Shown: positions 8,356 to 17,442 of the stretch, in pieces | Position numbering within the stretch: the stretch's first letter is position 1 | Layout: each line of letters opens with the position of its first letter | Assembly: GCF_003336805.1 (NCBI RefSeq) | Contig: NZ_QFWJ01000003.1 | Coordinates: 124,001-188,000, forward strand | Reading direction: 5' to 3' | DNA: 64,000 nt | Origin: Marinospirillum perlucidum | GTDB taxonomy: Bacteria > Pseudomonadota > Gammaproteobacteria > Pseudomonadales > Halomonadaceae | Program-made: the position numbers and the translations under genes | Notes under the pieces: generated by a model | The model's input: the letters and a program-made list of their open reading frames with translations, nothing else | Databases searched by the model: none | What the model was told of the DNA's origin: nothing

Positions 8356-8958
8356 ATGTTTATTCAGCATATGTGGGGGGTGTTTTATCACCCCGAAAAA
8401 GAATGGGCCAAGGTCAAGCAGGAAAACTATTCGGTGGGTGACTACTATGTCCGGGATTTAATCTGGATGTGTGCGCTTCCACCCCTGGCCCTGTTTTTTG
8501 GAACCACCCAGGTGGGTTGGAGTTTGGGGCTGGGCGAATACGTCAAGTTGACGGTGGCCAGTGCGCTACCCATAGCTCTGGCCTTCTATGTTGCTCTGCT
8601 GGTGGGAACCGGGGTGATGGCGCGCATCATCTACTGGATGGAAAAAACCTATGGTGCCGATGCCAGCAAGGAAAGATGCATGGCCTTGACCACCTACACG
8701 GCAACACCCTTGCTGCTGGCCGGGCTGGCCGGTTTCTGGCCCCATGTCTGGTTTGTCGTGGCGGTGGGTCTGGTGGCTTTGGGCTACACCATCTATCTGC
8801 TCTATACGGGGGTGCCCAAGATCATGGAAATTCCTGAAGAGCAGGGTTTTATGTTTTCCACATCCATATTGACCGTTGGTCTGGTGGTTCTGGTGGGTAT
8901 CCTGGCAACCAGTGTGCTTCTCTGGGGAATGGGGTTGTCGCCTTCCTACATCAGCTAG
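8356..8958 (+). CDS. Yip1-domain membrane protein
   Basis: This 200-residue protein has five predicted transmembrane helices. Its N-terminus (HMWGVFYHPEKEWAKVKQE) resembles the start of bacterial Yip1-family proteins, followed by the alternating helices of that domain. GGAGGT at 8345-8350 places the start at this ATG; an upstream in-frame ATG at 8296 lacks such a site. It lies about 110 bases after cyoE and directly before a terminator, so it may be read with the cox operon. No specific function is known for the bacterial family. Confidence 0.85.
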   Translation: MFIQHMWGVFYHPEKEWAKVKQENYSVGDYYVRDLIWMCALPPLALFFGTTQVGWSLGLGEYVKLTVASALPIALAFYVALLVGTGVMARIIYWMEKTYGADASKERCMALTTYTATPLLLAGLAGFWPHVWFVVAVGLVALGYTIYLLYTGVPKIMEIPEEQGFMFSTSILTVGLVVLVGILATSVLLWGMGLSPSYIS

Positions 8959-8977
8959 TGGCTGCTTTTGCCCTTTC

Positions 8978-9003
8978 AGCAGGCCTAGTGCCTGCTTTTT
9001 TTT
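8978..9003 (+). terminator. Rho-independent terminator after the cox region
   Basis: A 7-bp stem (agcaggc, 8978-8984, with gcctgct, 8990-8996) closes a 5-nt loop and is followed by eight T residues. It lies 20 bases after the Yip1 gene and marks the end of the cox transcription unit. Confidence 0.88.
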
Positions 9004-9098
9004 GTCTTAAGTCTGGCCGCTAAGCTGGGTTACTACTTTTTGATTATGCTATCATCCACATCACTTGTTTAGTTATCAGGGCAGTAATTTCACTTACC

Positions 9099-10133
9099 AT
9101 GACCAGTGTTTACGATCAGCTGCTGGTGCGCGAGCACCTGGCAAAAGCAACTCCCGCAGGCAGTCTGTCACAGGCGGATGAAACGCGCTTGAAAGAGCGT
9201 ATCCAGGGCTTGTTACAGGAAAAAGACGCGGTATTGGTTGCCCACTACTACACCAGCCCTGTTATTCAGGCTCTGGCCGAAGAAACCGGCGGCTTTATTG
9301 GCGATTCCTTAGAAATGGCCCGTTTTGGTGCCCAGCATTCGGCTAAAACCCTGGTAGTGGCCGGTGTCCGCTTTATGGGAGAAACCGCCAAGATCCTCTC
9401 GCCCGACAAGCGGGTGTTGATGCCTACTCTGGAAGCGACCTGTTCTCTGGACCTGGGATGTCTGGCTGATGAGTTTGGTGCCTTCTGTGATCAGCACCCT
9501 GACCATACCGTCGTGGTTTATGCCAATACCTCGGCTGCGGTCAAGGCCCGGGCCGATTGGGTGGTGACCTCGAGTATTGCCCTGCAGGTTGTTAAATCCC
9601 TGCATGACCAGGGCGAAAAAATCCTCTGGGCACCGGATAAGCATCTGGGTGATTATATCAGCCGGACCACGGGTGCCGAGATGCTGCTTTGGGATGGTGC
9701 CTGTATCGTGCACGAGGAATTCAAGGCCAAGGGCATTTTGGATCTGAAGAAAATCCACCCCACTGCAGCAGTGCTGGTGCACCCGGAATCCCCGGCTTCC
9801 GTTGTGGAGGTGGCTGATGTAGTAGGTTCCACCAGCCAGCTGCTCAAGGCGGCCGGTGAGCTACCCAACGAAACCTTTATCGTGGCAACAGACCGGGGCA
9901 TCTTCTACAAGATGCAGCAGGAAAATCCCGATAAGCGTTTTCTGGAAGCGCCCACGGCTGGCGATGGTGCGACCTGTCGTAGTTGTGCCCACTGCCCCTG
10001 GATGGCCATGAACAGCCTGGAGCGGATGCTGACTTCCCTGGAAGAAGGCAGCGATGAAATCCAGGTTGCACCGGAGCTGATTGAAAAGGCCCTGGTGCCC
10101 CTGACACGGATGCTTAACTTTCCGAAGAGCTAG
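9099..10133 (+). CDS. nadA: Quinolinate synthase A
   Basis: This 344-residue iron-sulfur enzyme condenses iminoaspartate with dihydroxyacetone phosphate to quinolinate in NAD synthesis. The three likely 4Fe-4S ligands are Cys115, Cys202 and Cys299, each displaced by two from the E. coli positions. The C-terminal C-x-x-C-x-x-C (293-299) matches the E. coli redox-sensitive motif. [18 protein letters not shown] and GDSLEMAR near the N-terminus are family hallmarks. It is separated from the cox unit by a terminator and converges with perM, the two genes overlapping by 20 bases at their ends. Confidence 0.97.
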   Translation: MTSVYDQLLVREHLAKATPAGSLSQADETRLKERIQGLLQEKDAVLVAHYYTSPVIQALAEETGGFIGDSLEMARFGAQHSAKTLVVAGVRFMGETAKILSPDKRVLMPTLEATCSLDLGCLADEFGAFCDQHPDHTVVVYANTSAAVKARADWVVTSSIALQVVKSLHDQGEKILWAPDKHLGDYISRTTGAEMLLWDGACIVHEEFKAKGILDLKKIHPTAAVLVHPESPASVVEVADVVGSTSQLLKAAGELPNETFIVATDRGIFYKMQQENPDKRFLEAPTAGDGATCRSCAHCPWMAMNSLERMLTSLEEGSDEIQVAPELIEKALVPLTRMLNFPKS

Positions 10134-11217
10134 TTCTTAGCTGCTCCCTTTCTTCTTCAGGATGCAAGGCTCGAGGCCAGGCATTGATAATGGCCTTGAG
10201 CAGTGTCGCCAAAGGAATGGCAAAAAAGACCCCCCAGAACCCCCAAAGACCGCCAAAAAAGAGCACGGCCAGAATGATGGATACCGGGTGTAAATTGACT
10301 GCCTCGGAGAACATCAGAGGAACCAGCACATTGCCATCCAACGCCTGGATGACTGCATACACTCCCAGAACCCAGGCCAGTTCCGTAGTGATTCCAAACT
10401 GAAAAAGGGCAATCAGGGCGATAGGTACCGTCACCACAGCTGCGCCTATGTAGGGCACCAGTACTGACAGGCCCACCAGCAGAGCCAGAAGTTCGGCGTA
10501 GTTGAGTCCCAGCCAGGCAAAAGCTACCCAGGTCACCGCACCAACAATCAGGATTTCCAGAGCCTTGCCGCGAATATAATTGGCAATCTGGATATCCATC
10601 TCATGCCAGATACGAGTCATCAAGGCCTTCTTGCGCGGCATCATGGAAGTAATAAAACCAACAAGCTGCTGCCGGTCCTTGAGCATAAAAAAGACCAGGA
10701 TAGGGACCAGAATCAGGTAAACCAGCCAGGCAATCAGGCTGGGAATACTGGACAGGGACAGGCTGACCAGCAAGTGACCCAGCTGGCGAATTTCACCGAT
10801 GGCATCATTGATCAGGGAGTTGGCCTGTTGCTGGGAAATGACCTGGGGATACTGGGTGTGCAGCTGATCCAACCAGACCTGGACCATCTTCAGCATGTCC
10901 GGGATTTCCCGTGTGAGGCTGACCAGCTGATTCCAGATCAGGGGCAGCAGCCAGAAAATCAGGGTGACCAGAATGCCGACAAAAAGGCTGAAGGCGAGGA
11001 TGACGGCCAGAAGAGCGGGTAGATGGTATTTTTCCAGTTGGGAAACCAGCCCTTGCAATAGATAGGCAAAAACCATGGCTGTCAGAAAAGGAGCCAGCAT
11101 GGTGCCGAAAAATAACAAGGCGACAAAAAAGGCGGTTAGTAGCAGGGCTAGAATAACGGCTTCTTCATCGGAAAAATAACGATGAATCCAGCCGACAAAA
11201 ACATCTCTGAATGACAT
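10114..11217 (-). CDS. AI-2E family transporter / PerM-like permease
   Basis: This 367-residue membrane protein has about eight helices in the AI-2E transporter (PerM/TqsA) pattern: two hydrophobic hairpins, a soluble coiled segment (about 110-150), then PFAM-type motifs such as [32 protein letters not shown] and [15 protein letters not shown]. The family includes autoinducer-2 exporters and Na+/H+ antiporters, and the substrate cannot be told from sequence. The end overlaps nadA on the other strand. It lies two bases downstream of the tusA-like gene, which suggests co-transcription. Confidence 0.9.
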   Translation of the reverse strand: MSFRDVFVGWIHRYFSDEEAVILALLLTAFFVALLFFGTMLAPFLTAMVFAYLLQGLVSQLEKYHLPALLAVILAFSLFVGILVTLIFWLLPLIWNQLVSLTREIPDMLKMVQVWLDQLHTQYPQVISQQQANSLINDAIGEIRQLGHLLVSLSLSSIPSLIAWLVYLILVPILVFFMLKDRQQLVGFITSMMPRKKALMTRIWHEMDIQIANYIRGKALEILIVGAVTWVAFAWLGLNYAELLALLVGLSVLVPYIGAAVVTVPIALIALFQFGITTELAWVLGVYAVIQALDGNVLVPLMFSEAVNLHPVSIILAVLFFGGLWGFWGVFFAIPLATLLKAIINAWPRALHPEEEREQLRTSSSES

Positions 11218-11219
11218 GG

Positions 11220-11489
11220 CTAGTCACCTTTTTGCAGGATAAAGAAAAAATCCTGTCCCTGTTTTTCTCGAGTGGCCAATTGATGGCTGCTTAGCTCGGT
11301 ATAGCGGGCAAAATCCTCCCAGGAACCCGGATCGCTGGCAAGGACAGCAAGACGTTCACCTGTTTTTAGGCGGTTAAGAGCCTGCTTGGCCTTGAGAAGG
11401 GGCAGGGGGCAACGCAAGCCTCGGGCGTCCAGATACTGGTCATAGCCCTGAGTTGCGTTATTATCTTCAGGTGAACTTGGGGAATCCAT
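11220..11489 (-). CDS. TusA/SirA-family sulfur carrier protein (PA1006-like)
   Basis: This 89-residue protein has the TusA fold signature LDARGLRCPLPLLKAKQAL, whose Cys-Pro cysteine carries persulfide in the family. An 18-residue polar N-terminal tail precedes the domain. In Pseudomonas aeruginosa the gene at the same locus (between bepA and perM) is PA1006, linked to persulfide transfer and molybdenum homeostasis; the same role here is inferred. The ATG start was chosen over an upstream TTG (11516). The gene is divergent from bepA, with about 60 bases between the starts for promoters of both. Confidence 0.88.
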   Translation of the reverse strand: MDSPSSPEDNNATQGYDQYLDARGLRCPLPLLKAKQALNRLKTGERLAVLASDPGSWEDFARYTELSSHQLATREKQGQDFFFILQKGD

Positions 11490-11549
11490 GCTGCTTTGCC
11501 TTGTCTTAGTCTGCAAATCTATTTGCCTTGCTGTTGCACAGGAACGTCT

Positions 11550-13034
11550 ATGTCTTTTTTGTCTGCCTTCAGACCTGCTCGTGTCGCCCTCTTTGCCTGG
11601 AAACCGGGGCTGCTGGGTCTGCTTCTGGGCCTGGCTCTGATAAGCCCGAGTATATCAGCTCAGCAGCAGGAGCTGCCCACCCTGGGTCTGGGTAGTAGCT
11701 ACAGCATCAGCCTGCATCAGGAGGCTGCCCTGGGACAGGCCTGGTTGCGGCGTTTCCGGGCGCAGACAGAGATCTACTATGACCCGCTTTTACAAAATTA
11801 TCTCGAAGGTCTGGTGACTCGCCTGGCCAGTTATCATACCGGTTTGGATGAAATTGAACAGGATCTTGTGGTGGTTGACCAGCCACAACTCAATGCCTTT
11901 GCCGTACCCGGCGGGATTCTTGGTGTGCATACCGGACTCTTTGCATTTGCCAGCCATGAAGATGAGCTGGCTTCGGTGTTGGCCCACGAGCTGGCGCATT
12001 TGAGCCAACGCCATTATGCCCGGCGGGTCGAGGCCTCCCAGGGTGCTCAATGGTCCACTCTGGCCGGTTTGCTCGCGGGTATTCTGGTAGCCAGTCAAGG
12101 GCATGCCGATGCCGGTATGGCGGCAATAGCCGGAACCCAGGCTGCCGCCATTCAGGAGCAGCTGGCCTGGAGCCGCACCTATGAACATGAATCCGATCGT
12201 CTGGGGATGGAAACCCTGGCCGCAGCCGGCTTTTCTCCTGAAGCCATGCCCAGCATGTTCGAGGAGATGCAGAAACTGACCAGCCTGAATGGTCGCCCTC
12301 CCGAATTCCTGATGACTCACCCGCTGACCGCCAGTCGCATTGCCGATGCCTGGGCACGGGCCGATCAGTTGAACTCCTCCCAGCCAAGAATCAAGGGGCG
12401 GGACTACGAACTGCTGCGGGTGAGGATTCTTTTTCATCAGGCCAGCTCACCGGCAACGGCTTACCGGCGTTTTATGCAGGAGCAGGCCTCTCCGGCTGCA
12501 GCGCGCTATGCCGCGATTCTCAAGGTTCAGGCCGAGGGTCAGTCGCAACAGGCCCAGCAAGAAATCACCGCCTGGGCTGCCGAGCATCCCCAGTGGCTGC
12601 TGGCTCAGGTGATCCAGGCAGAAATTTTGCTGCAGGAAGAAGAGCTGCAAGCGGCAGTGACGGCCTTGAAGGCTATTCTGGCTTTTTCACCCGAATACTA
12701 TCCGGCCCTTTATCTTCTGGCCCAGGCTCACACCCAAGCTGAAGACTGGCAGGCAGCCCAAGAGGTTTGGCAGGATTTGACCCGGCGACGCCCGGAAGAT
12801 CCCCGGGTTTGGTACCAGTTGGCCGAAGTGGCCGGACAAGCCGGTCACAGTATACAGGTCCACCAGGCCAGAGCCGAGTATCTGCAGCTGACCGGGCGTT
12901 TTCGCCAAGCCAGGTCACAACTCGAGCTGGCTTTGGAAAAGGCCAGAGAGCAGCAGGCTCCCTGGCAGCGTCAGGAAGTCATTCGTCAGCGGCAGCGTGA
13001 ACTTCAGGCGCTACAGGAGCGCCTGGATGTTTAA
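11550..13034 (+). CDS. bepA: Periplasmic M48 metalloprotease/chaperone BepA
   Basis: This 494-residue protein is a periplasmic zinc protease that helps outer-membrane protein (LptD/BAM) quality control. It has a signal peptide ending near SISAQQ, an M48 catalytic domain with HELAH at 146-150 and a downstream E-x-x-x-D (YEHESDRLG), and a C-terminal TPR region (about 310-490) rich in Ala-Gln helices. AGGA six bases before ATG 11550 supports this start; an in-frame TTG at 11496 lacks a site and spoils the signal peptide. bamC, encoding another outer-membrane assembly factor, is 1.6 kb downstream. Confidence 0.94.
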   Translation: MSFLSAFRPARVALFAWKPGLLGLLLGLALISPSISAQQQELPTLGLGSSYSISLHQEAALGQAWLRRFRAQTEIYYDPLLQNYLEGLVTRLASYHTGLDEIEQDLVVVDQPQLNAFAVPGGILGVHTGLFAFASHEDELASVLAHELAHLSQRHYARRVEASQGAQWSTLAGLLAGILVASQGHADAGMAAIAGTQAAAIQEQLAWSRTYEHESDRLGMETLAAAGFSPEAMPSMFEEMQKLTSLNGRPPEFLMTHPLTASRIADAWARADQLNSSQPRIKGRDYELLRVRILFHQASSPATAYRRFMQEQASPAAARYAAILKVQAEGQSQQAQQEITAWAAEHPQWLLAQVIQAEILLQEEELQAAVTALKAILAFSPEYYPALYLLAQAHTQAEDWQAAQEVWQDLTRRRPEDPRVWYQLAEVAGQAGHSIQVHQARAEYLQLTGRFRQARSQLELALEKAREQQAPWQRQEVIRQRQRELQALQERLDV

Positions 13035-13045
13035 TGAGCGACGGC

Positions 13046-13516
13046 CTAGTGGTCGAGTTCCTCTACTGCTTCGAGTACTTCCTGAACGTGTCCGGGTACC
13101 TTGACCTTGCGCCACTCCTTGGCCAGCTTGCCTTCCTCGTCGATCAGGAAGGTGCTGCGCTCGATGCCATAGTGTTCCTTGCCGTAAAGCTTTTTCAGCT
13201 TGATGACATCAAATAGGCGACAGAGCTCTTCTTCCTTGTCACTGATCAGCTGAAAAGGGAAGTCCTGTTTGGCCCGAAAGTTTTCATGGCTGCGCAGGCC
13301 GTCGCGGGAAACACCGTAGATGACGGTATTTGCAGCCTGGAACTGCGGGTAAAGATCACGGAAATCCTTGCCTTCATTGGTACAACCAGGTGTGCTGTCC
13401 TTGGGGTAAAAATAGATGACCACCTTCTTGCCGCGCAGCTGGGATAAGGTGACTTCTTCTTCGCTGGTGGCCTGGGCCGTGAAATCTGGTACTGGATCAC
13501 CGGGTTGAAAGCTCAT
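13046..13516 (-). CDS. bcp: Thioredoxin-dependent thiol peroxidase Bcp (1-Cys-type variant)
   Basis: This 156-residue peroxiredoxin reduces peroxides through Cys45 in the motif STPGCTNEGKDF. E. coli Bcp has a resolving cysteine five residues later, but here that position is Lys50, so the canonical intramolecular disulfide cannot form. One other cysteine lies in EEELCRLFD. AAGGAG seven bases upstream fixes the start at 13516, rather than an in-frame codon six residues earlier. It converges with bepA, with 11 bases between stops. Confidence 0.95.
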   Translation of the reverse strand: MSFQPGDPVPDFTAQATSEEEVTLSQLRGKKVVIYFYPKDSTPGCTNEGKDFRDLYPQFQAANTVIYGVSRDGLRSHENFRAKQDFPFQLISDKEEELCRLFDVIKLKKLYGKEHYGIERSTFLIDEEGKLAKEWRKVKVPGHVQEVLEAVEELDH

Positions 13517-13750
13517 GTATAACTCCTTGCTCAAGGGTATCTAAGAAGTTGCAGCCAGCCATGCAATAGCAGCAAAAGGGGCTGGTGACCGGCCTGGATA
13601 CAGGCAATAAGCAACTATAGCACAAGGAATTTTTGACCAGGGCGTCAAAAAAAATCGTTAACTTGCAACGCAATGCTTGAGCCTAAAGCCCTGAAAGGCA
13701 ACAATACGCTTCTATAGCGATGCATTAACCTGTTTTATTGGAGACGCAGC

Positions 13751-14632
13751 ATGATTAAAGGCAGCATGGTTGCCCTGGTAACCCCCATGACCCTGTCCGG
13801 TGATGTTGATTGGGAAGCACTGGACCGTCTGATCGATTTTCACCTGGAACAGGGAACCGATGGCATCGTGGCTGCAGGCACAACCGGTGAGCCCTCTACC
13901 CTGTCTTTCGCCGAACACTTTGACGTGATTCGCCGCGTGGTGGAGAAGGTGGAAGGTCGTATTCCTGTAATTGCCGGTACAGGTGCCAATGCCACTGCTG
14001 AAGCCATAGAGCTCACGCGTTATGCCAGCAAGGTGGGTGCTGACTACTGCCTGTCCGCTACTCCCTATTACAACAAGCCGACCCAGGAAGGTCTCTTCCA
14101 GCATTACAAGGCCATTGCCGAGGCCAGTGAATTGCCCGTCATCCTTTATAATGTGCCCGGGCGTACTGCTGTGGATATGCACAATGAGACGGTTTTGCGC
14201 CTGGCTGAAATCGACAAGATTGTCGCCCTCAAGGATGCCACGGGCGATCTGGAAAGAGCCAAGGTATTGATTGATAGCCTCCAGGGCAGTGATTTCAAGC
14301 TCTTCTCCGGTGATGATGCCACCGCCTGCGACTTTATTCTCATGGGGGGGCAGGGTGATATCTCGGTCACTGCCAATGTCGCACCCAAGCAGATGCACGA
14401 GATGTGCATGGCGGCCCTGAAGGGCGATGAAAGCCTGGCTCATCAGATCAATACCCGCTTGTTGCCCCTGCACACGGGTCTTTTTGTGGAATCCAACCCG
14501 ATTCCTGCCAAGTGGGCGCTGTATGAAATGGGAATGATCGAGCGAGGCATCCGTCTGCCCCTGACTCCCTTGTCAGAAAAATACCGCACGACCCTGCACG
14601 AAGCCCTGGAACTGGCAGGAGTACTCGGCTAA
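13751..14632 (+). CDS. dapA: 4-hydroxy-tetrahydrodipicolinate synthase
   Basis: This 293-residue Schiff-base aldolase joins pyruvate and aspartate semialdehyde, the first committed step of lysine and diaminopimelate synthesis. The catalytic Lys161 (ALKDATGD) and Tyr133 (YNVPGRT) fall at the same numbers as in E. coli. The [10 protein letters not shown] loop and the [11 protein letters not shown] segment are present. TTGGAG precedes the start. The TAATG junction with bamC indicates coupled translation. The 234-base upstream gap holds the promoter and no visible gcvR, which occupies this place in pseudomonads. Confidence 0.98.
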   Translation: MIKGSMVALVTPMTLSGDVDWEALDRLIDFHLEQGTDGIVAAGTTGEPSTLSFAEHFDVIRRVVEKVEGRIPVIAGTGANATAEAIELTRYASKVGADYCLSATPYYNKPTQEGLFQHYKAIAEASELPVILYNVPGRTAVDMHNETVLRLAEIDKIVALKDATGDLERAKVLIDSLQGSDFKLFSGDDATACDFILMGGQGDISVTANVAPKQMHEMCMAALKGDESLAHQINTRLLPLHTGLFVESNPIPAKWALYEMGMIERGIRLPLTPLSEKYRTTLHEALELAGVLG

Positions 14633-15612
14633 TGACTTCTCTACCGGCTTCAGTACCAGCTCTTCTGCTGACCGGTCTGGTCCTGGCCGGTTGTTCCACT
14701 GGTGATTTTCGCGATCGCTCCGAGGACTATCACCGTGCCGAAGCGGCTGACTACCCTTTGCCAGAGGATTATGACCAGCAGGATGCCCTGCCTGTCCCTG
14801 AGGCCGAAGGCCGGGCCAGTGGTCAGGAAGCGGTGCCCCGGCCTCAGCCTCTGGCGGTCAGTGATGCGCAAGAGGAGGTGGTCACTCTGCGTACCGATTC
14901 CGACTCCGCCTGGTTACTGGTTCAGGAAGCGCCGGCCAGTGTCTGGCCGACACTGCAGCAGCTTCTCGAAGATCTGGATCTGAGTGTGGTGAGCAGTGAT
15001 CCGCGCAGCGGTGAAATTATCTGGAGTGAAGGTCAGAACCTGCCTCCTCAGGAACTGGCATTGCGCCAGGGCATCCGCCGCGGTAGTTCGGAAATTCGGG
15101 TGCGTTCCCTGGATGACGGCGAAAAGCTGGCTTTCAGTGAATATGATCGCACCCGGCTTTTGACCCTGAAAAACGAACTGGAAGTTCGCCTGGGTCAGTC
15201 CGGGCAAGGCGTTTCCCAACAGGCTCAGGCGCTTCAGGGGGATGAAGCGGTTCGTCTTGTTGATCGTGATGCGCGCAAGGTTCTGGTTCTGCGCCTGGAT
15301 TATGATCGGGCCTGGAGTGAACTCAGCTATCTGCTGGAAAAAGAGTTTGATGAAGACGTCCGCAAGCTGAAGGACCTTAACCGCGATGAAGGACGTTTTT
15401 ATATCCGTTTCGTGCCTCGTGAAGAGCGCGAGCAGGGCTTCTTTGCCAGTCTTTTTGGTGCCGGACCCGGCCCTGAAGAACACCATTACCAGCTGTATCT
15501 GGAAGAGTACGCCAGCGAGCTGGATCTGGTCTTGCAAACAGAGCCCGGACAGGCCGCCCCTGCAGCAGTGGAAGAGGAAGTCCTTCGCTGGATTGAGCAA
15601 CAACTGCGCTAA
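14632..15612 (+). CDS. bamC: Outer-membrane assembly lipoprotein BamC
   Basis: This 326-residue lipoprotein is a subunit of the BAM complex. A signal peptide ends in the lipobox LAGC with Cys21 as lipid site. An unstructured Pro/Glu-rich stretch follows (about 22-80), matching the BamC segment that binds BamD, then two helix-grip domains (about 90-190 and 215-325). It sits between dapA and an MBL hydrolase, overlapping each by one base (TAATG). The dapA-bamC order is conserved across gammaproteobacteria. Confidence 0.92.
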   Translation: MTSLPASVPALLLTGLVLAGCSTGDFRDRSEDYHRAEAADYPLPEDYDQQDALPVPEAEGRASGQEAVPRPQPLAVSDAQEEVVTLRTDSDSAWLLVQEAPASVWPTLQQLLEDLDLSVVSSDPRSGEIIWSEGQNLPPQELALRQGIRRGSSEIRVRSLDDGEKLAFSEYDRTRLLTLKNELEVRLGQSGQGVSQQAQALQGDEAVRLVDRDARKVLVLRLDYDRAWSELSYLLEKEFDEDVRKLKDLNRDEGRFYIRFVPREEREQGFFASLFGAGPGPEEHHYQLYLEEYASELDLVLQTEPGQAAPAAVEEEVLRWIEQQLR

Positions 15613-16397
15613 TGAAGGCAGGTTTGCGTTTTGCCTCTCTGGGGAGTGGCAGTAAGGGTAATGCCACCCTGGTGGAAAGCGGTTCCACCCGGGTGCTGAT
15701 TGACTGTGGTTTTTCCCTGAAGGAAACCAAGCGACGTCTTGAACAGCAGGGAGTTGCTCCCGAGACGCTAACAGCGGTACTGGTAACCCATGAGCATGCT
15801 GACCATATCAACGGGGTCGGAGCCCTCTGCCGCCGCTATCAACTGCCTCTCTATACCACGCCGGGCACACGTTTATCCGGACGCCTGGGCAATCAGCTGC
15901 CGGATTGGCGTGCCATCCATCCTGAACATCCCTTCGCTGTGGGCGATCTGGAAATTTGGCCGGTGACCGTGCCTCATGATGCGCGTGAACCGGTGCAATT
16001 TATTCTCGGAGACGGGGCTCGGCGTTTGGGGGTGCTGACGGATCTGGGGTCGATCACTCCGCATATTTTGCGCCATTACCGGCGCTGTCAGGCGTTGGTG
16101 CTGGAAGCCAACCATGATCCCCAGATGCTGGCCCAGGGCCCTTATCCACCATCTTTGAAAAGAAGAGTTGGCGGGGATTACGGTCATTTGAGCAACCAGC
16201 AGGCGGGTGATCTGCTTAGCCAACTGGAGATTAACCACTTGACCCACCTTGTCGCCTCCCACCTTAGTGAGCAGAACAACTGCCCTCAATTGGCTGTGGA
16301 GACCCTGGCTGCCAGTTTGAATGCTTCCAGTGACTGGATCTGTCTGGCTGATCAGGAGGCCGGTTTTTCCTGGCGGGAAGTGAGTAGCTGGAACTAG
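15612..16397 (+). CDS. MBL-fold metallo-hydrolase (YycJ/WalJ-like)
   Basis: This 261-residue metallo-beta-lactamase-fold protein has the metal motif THEHADH (H-x-H-x-D-H) near residue 60, a downstream VPHDAREP His, and a GDYGHLSN motif. The N-terminal FASLGSGSKGNATLVE is typical of the YycJ group, whose Bacillus member has DNA exonuclease activity; the gammaproteobacterial role is not settled. It is the last gene of the dapA-bamC unit and shares the TAATG junction. purC follows about 100 bases later. Confidence 0.9.
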   Translation: MKAGLRFASLGSGSKGNATLVESGSTRVLIDCGFSLKETKRRLEQQGVAPETLTAVLVTHEHADHINGVGALCRRYQLPLYTTPGTRLSGRLGNQLPDWRAIHPEHPFAVGDLEIWPVTVPHDAREPVQFILGDGARRLGVLTDLGSITPHILRHYRRCQALVLEANHDPQMLAQGPYPPSLKRRVGGDYGHLSNQQAGDLLSQLEINHLTHLVASHLSEQNNCPQLAVETLAASLNASSDWICLADQEAGFSWREVSSWN

Positions 16398-16498
16398 ATT
16401 TTAGATGCAAAGCTGCGTGACTTTTGAAGCCAGCCTGCTATCCTTGTCGGCAATTTCAATCCCGAAAGTTTTTACCTGAAGACCCCCCGGAGAAGCAA

Positions 16499-17212
16499 GT
16501 GGAAAAGCGTGAAGAACTCTATTCAGGCAAAGCCAAATCTGTTTTTAAAACAGAGGATCCTGATCTTTTGATTCTGGAATTCCGTGATGATACCAGCGCC
16601 TTTGATGGCAAGAAAAAAGAGCAGCTGGAGCGCAAGGGCCGGGTCAATAATATCTTCAATGCCTTTATCATGGAAAAGCTGAAGGCAGCGGGCATCCCCA
16701 CCCATTTTGAAAAGCGCTTGAATGATCGTGAATCCCTGGTCAAATGCATGCAGATGCTGCCTGTGGAGTGTGTGGTGCGTAATATCAGCGCCGGTAGTCT
16801 CTGTAAGCGTCTGGGTGTGGAGGAAGGGCAAACCCTGAATCCGCCGACCTATGAGCTTTTCCTCAAAAACGATGAGCAGGGAGATCCCATGATCAATGAA
16901 TCCCTGGCTGTTACCTTTGGTTGGGCTACAGATGAACAGCTGCAAAGCATGAAAGAACTCACCTACCAGGTGAACGCAGTGCTTCAGCGTTTGTTTGCCG
17001 AAGCCGGACTTCTGCTGGTGGACTACAAGCTCGAGTTTGGTGTTTTCAAGGGGCAAATTACCCTGGGCGATGAGTTCTCACCGGATGGCTGCCGTCTCTG
17101 GGATGCCGAAACCCGTGAGAAGCTAGATAAGGATCGTTTCCGTCAGGGCTTGGGCGGTGTTGTCGAAGCCTATGAAGAAGTGGGCCGGCGTCTGGGTATT
17201 CAATTCGACTGA
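16499..17212 (+). CDS. purC: Phosphoribosylaminoimidazole-succinocarboxamide synthase
   Basis: This 237-residue ATP-dependent ligase adds aspartate to CAIR in purine synthesis. It has the same length as E. coli PurC. Signatures seen are [11 protein letters not shown] (nucleotide loop), [17 protein letters not shown] and DYKLEFG. The start is a GTG at 16499 with GGAGA six bases upstream. An in-frame ATG at 16424 would add 25 residues absent from the family and is rejected. Confidence 0.96.
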   Translation: MEKREELYSGKAKSVFKTEDPDLLILEFRDDTSAFDGKKKEQLERKGRVNNIFNAFIMEKLKAAGIPTHFEKRLNDRESLVKCMQMLPVECVVRNISAGSLCKRLGVEEGQTLNPPTYELFLKNDEQGDPMINESLAVTFGWATDEQLQSMKELTYQVNAVLQRLFAEAGLLLVDYKLEFGVFKGQITLGDEFSPDGCRLWDAETREKLDKDRFRQGLGGVVEAYEEVGRRLGIQFD

Positions 17213-17383
17213 TTTTTCCTGCTAGTCACCTGGACACCTGAGGCTTCAGGCCTGGGTGTTCAGGCATCCCCCCTATTCATCAATCCCTGTGTTTGCTTAA
17301 ACTTGGTTGTTTACTCTAGGCGAAGTTTTTAGCTAGAAAGCAAACGCTTGTTTTCTACTGCTTTCCTGCTCGTCACTTCGTGC

Positions 17384-17389
17384 TAGTAT
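17384..17389 (+). promoter_or_regulatory. Candidate extended -10 promoter for the PPC lipoprotein gene
   Basis: TAGTAT preceded by TGC makes an extended -10 element (tgctagtat, 17381-17389), about 55 bases before the ATG. The -35 region at the expected distance is poor (ctttcc). The rest of the 230-base gap after purC holds a short imperfect hairpin around 17230-17255 but no convincing terminator. Confidence 0.3.
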
Positions 17390-17442
17390 TAGGACACCGC
17401 TGGATGCGGTCTTCTATCAATTAGCAAGAGTCGACAGAACAC

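Noticed and set aside
16424-16498. N-terminal extension of purC
   Set aside because: The 25 added residues have no PurC counterpart; GTG 16499 gives the family length.
17230-17255. Imperfect hairpin after purC
   Set aside because: The stem has mismatches and there is no T-tract, so it is not called a terminator.
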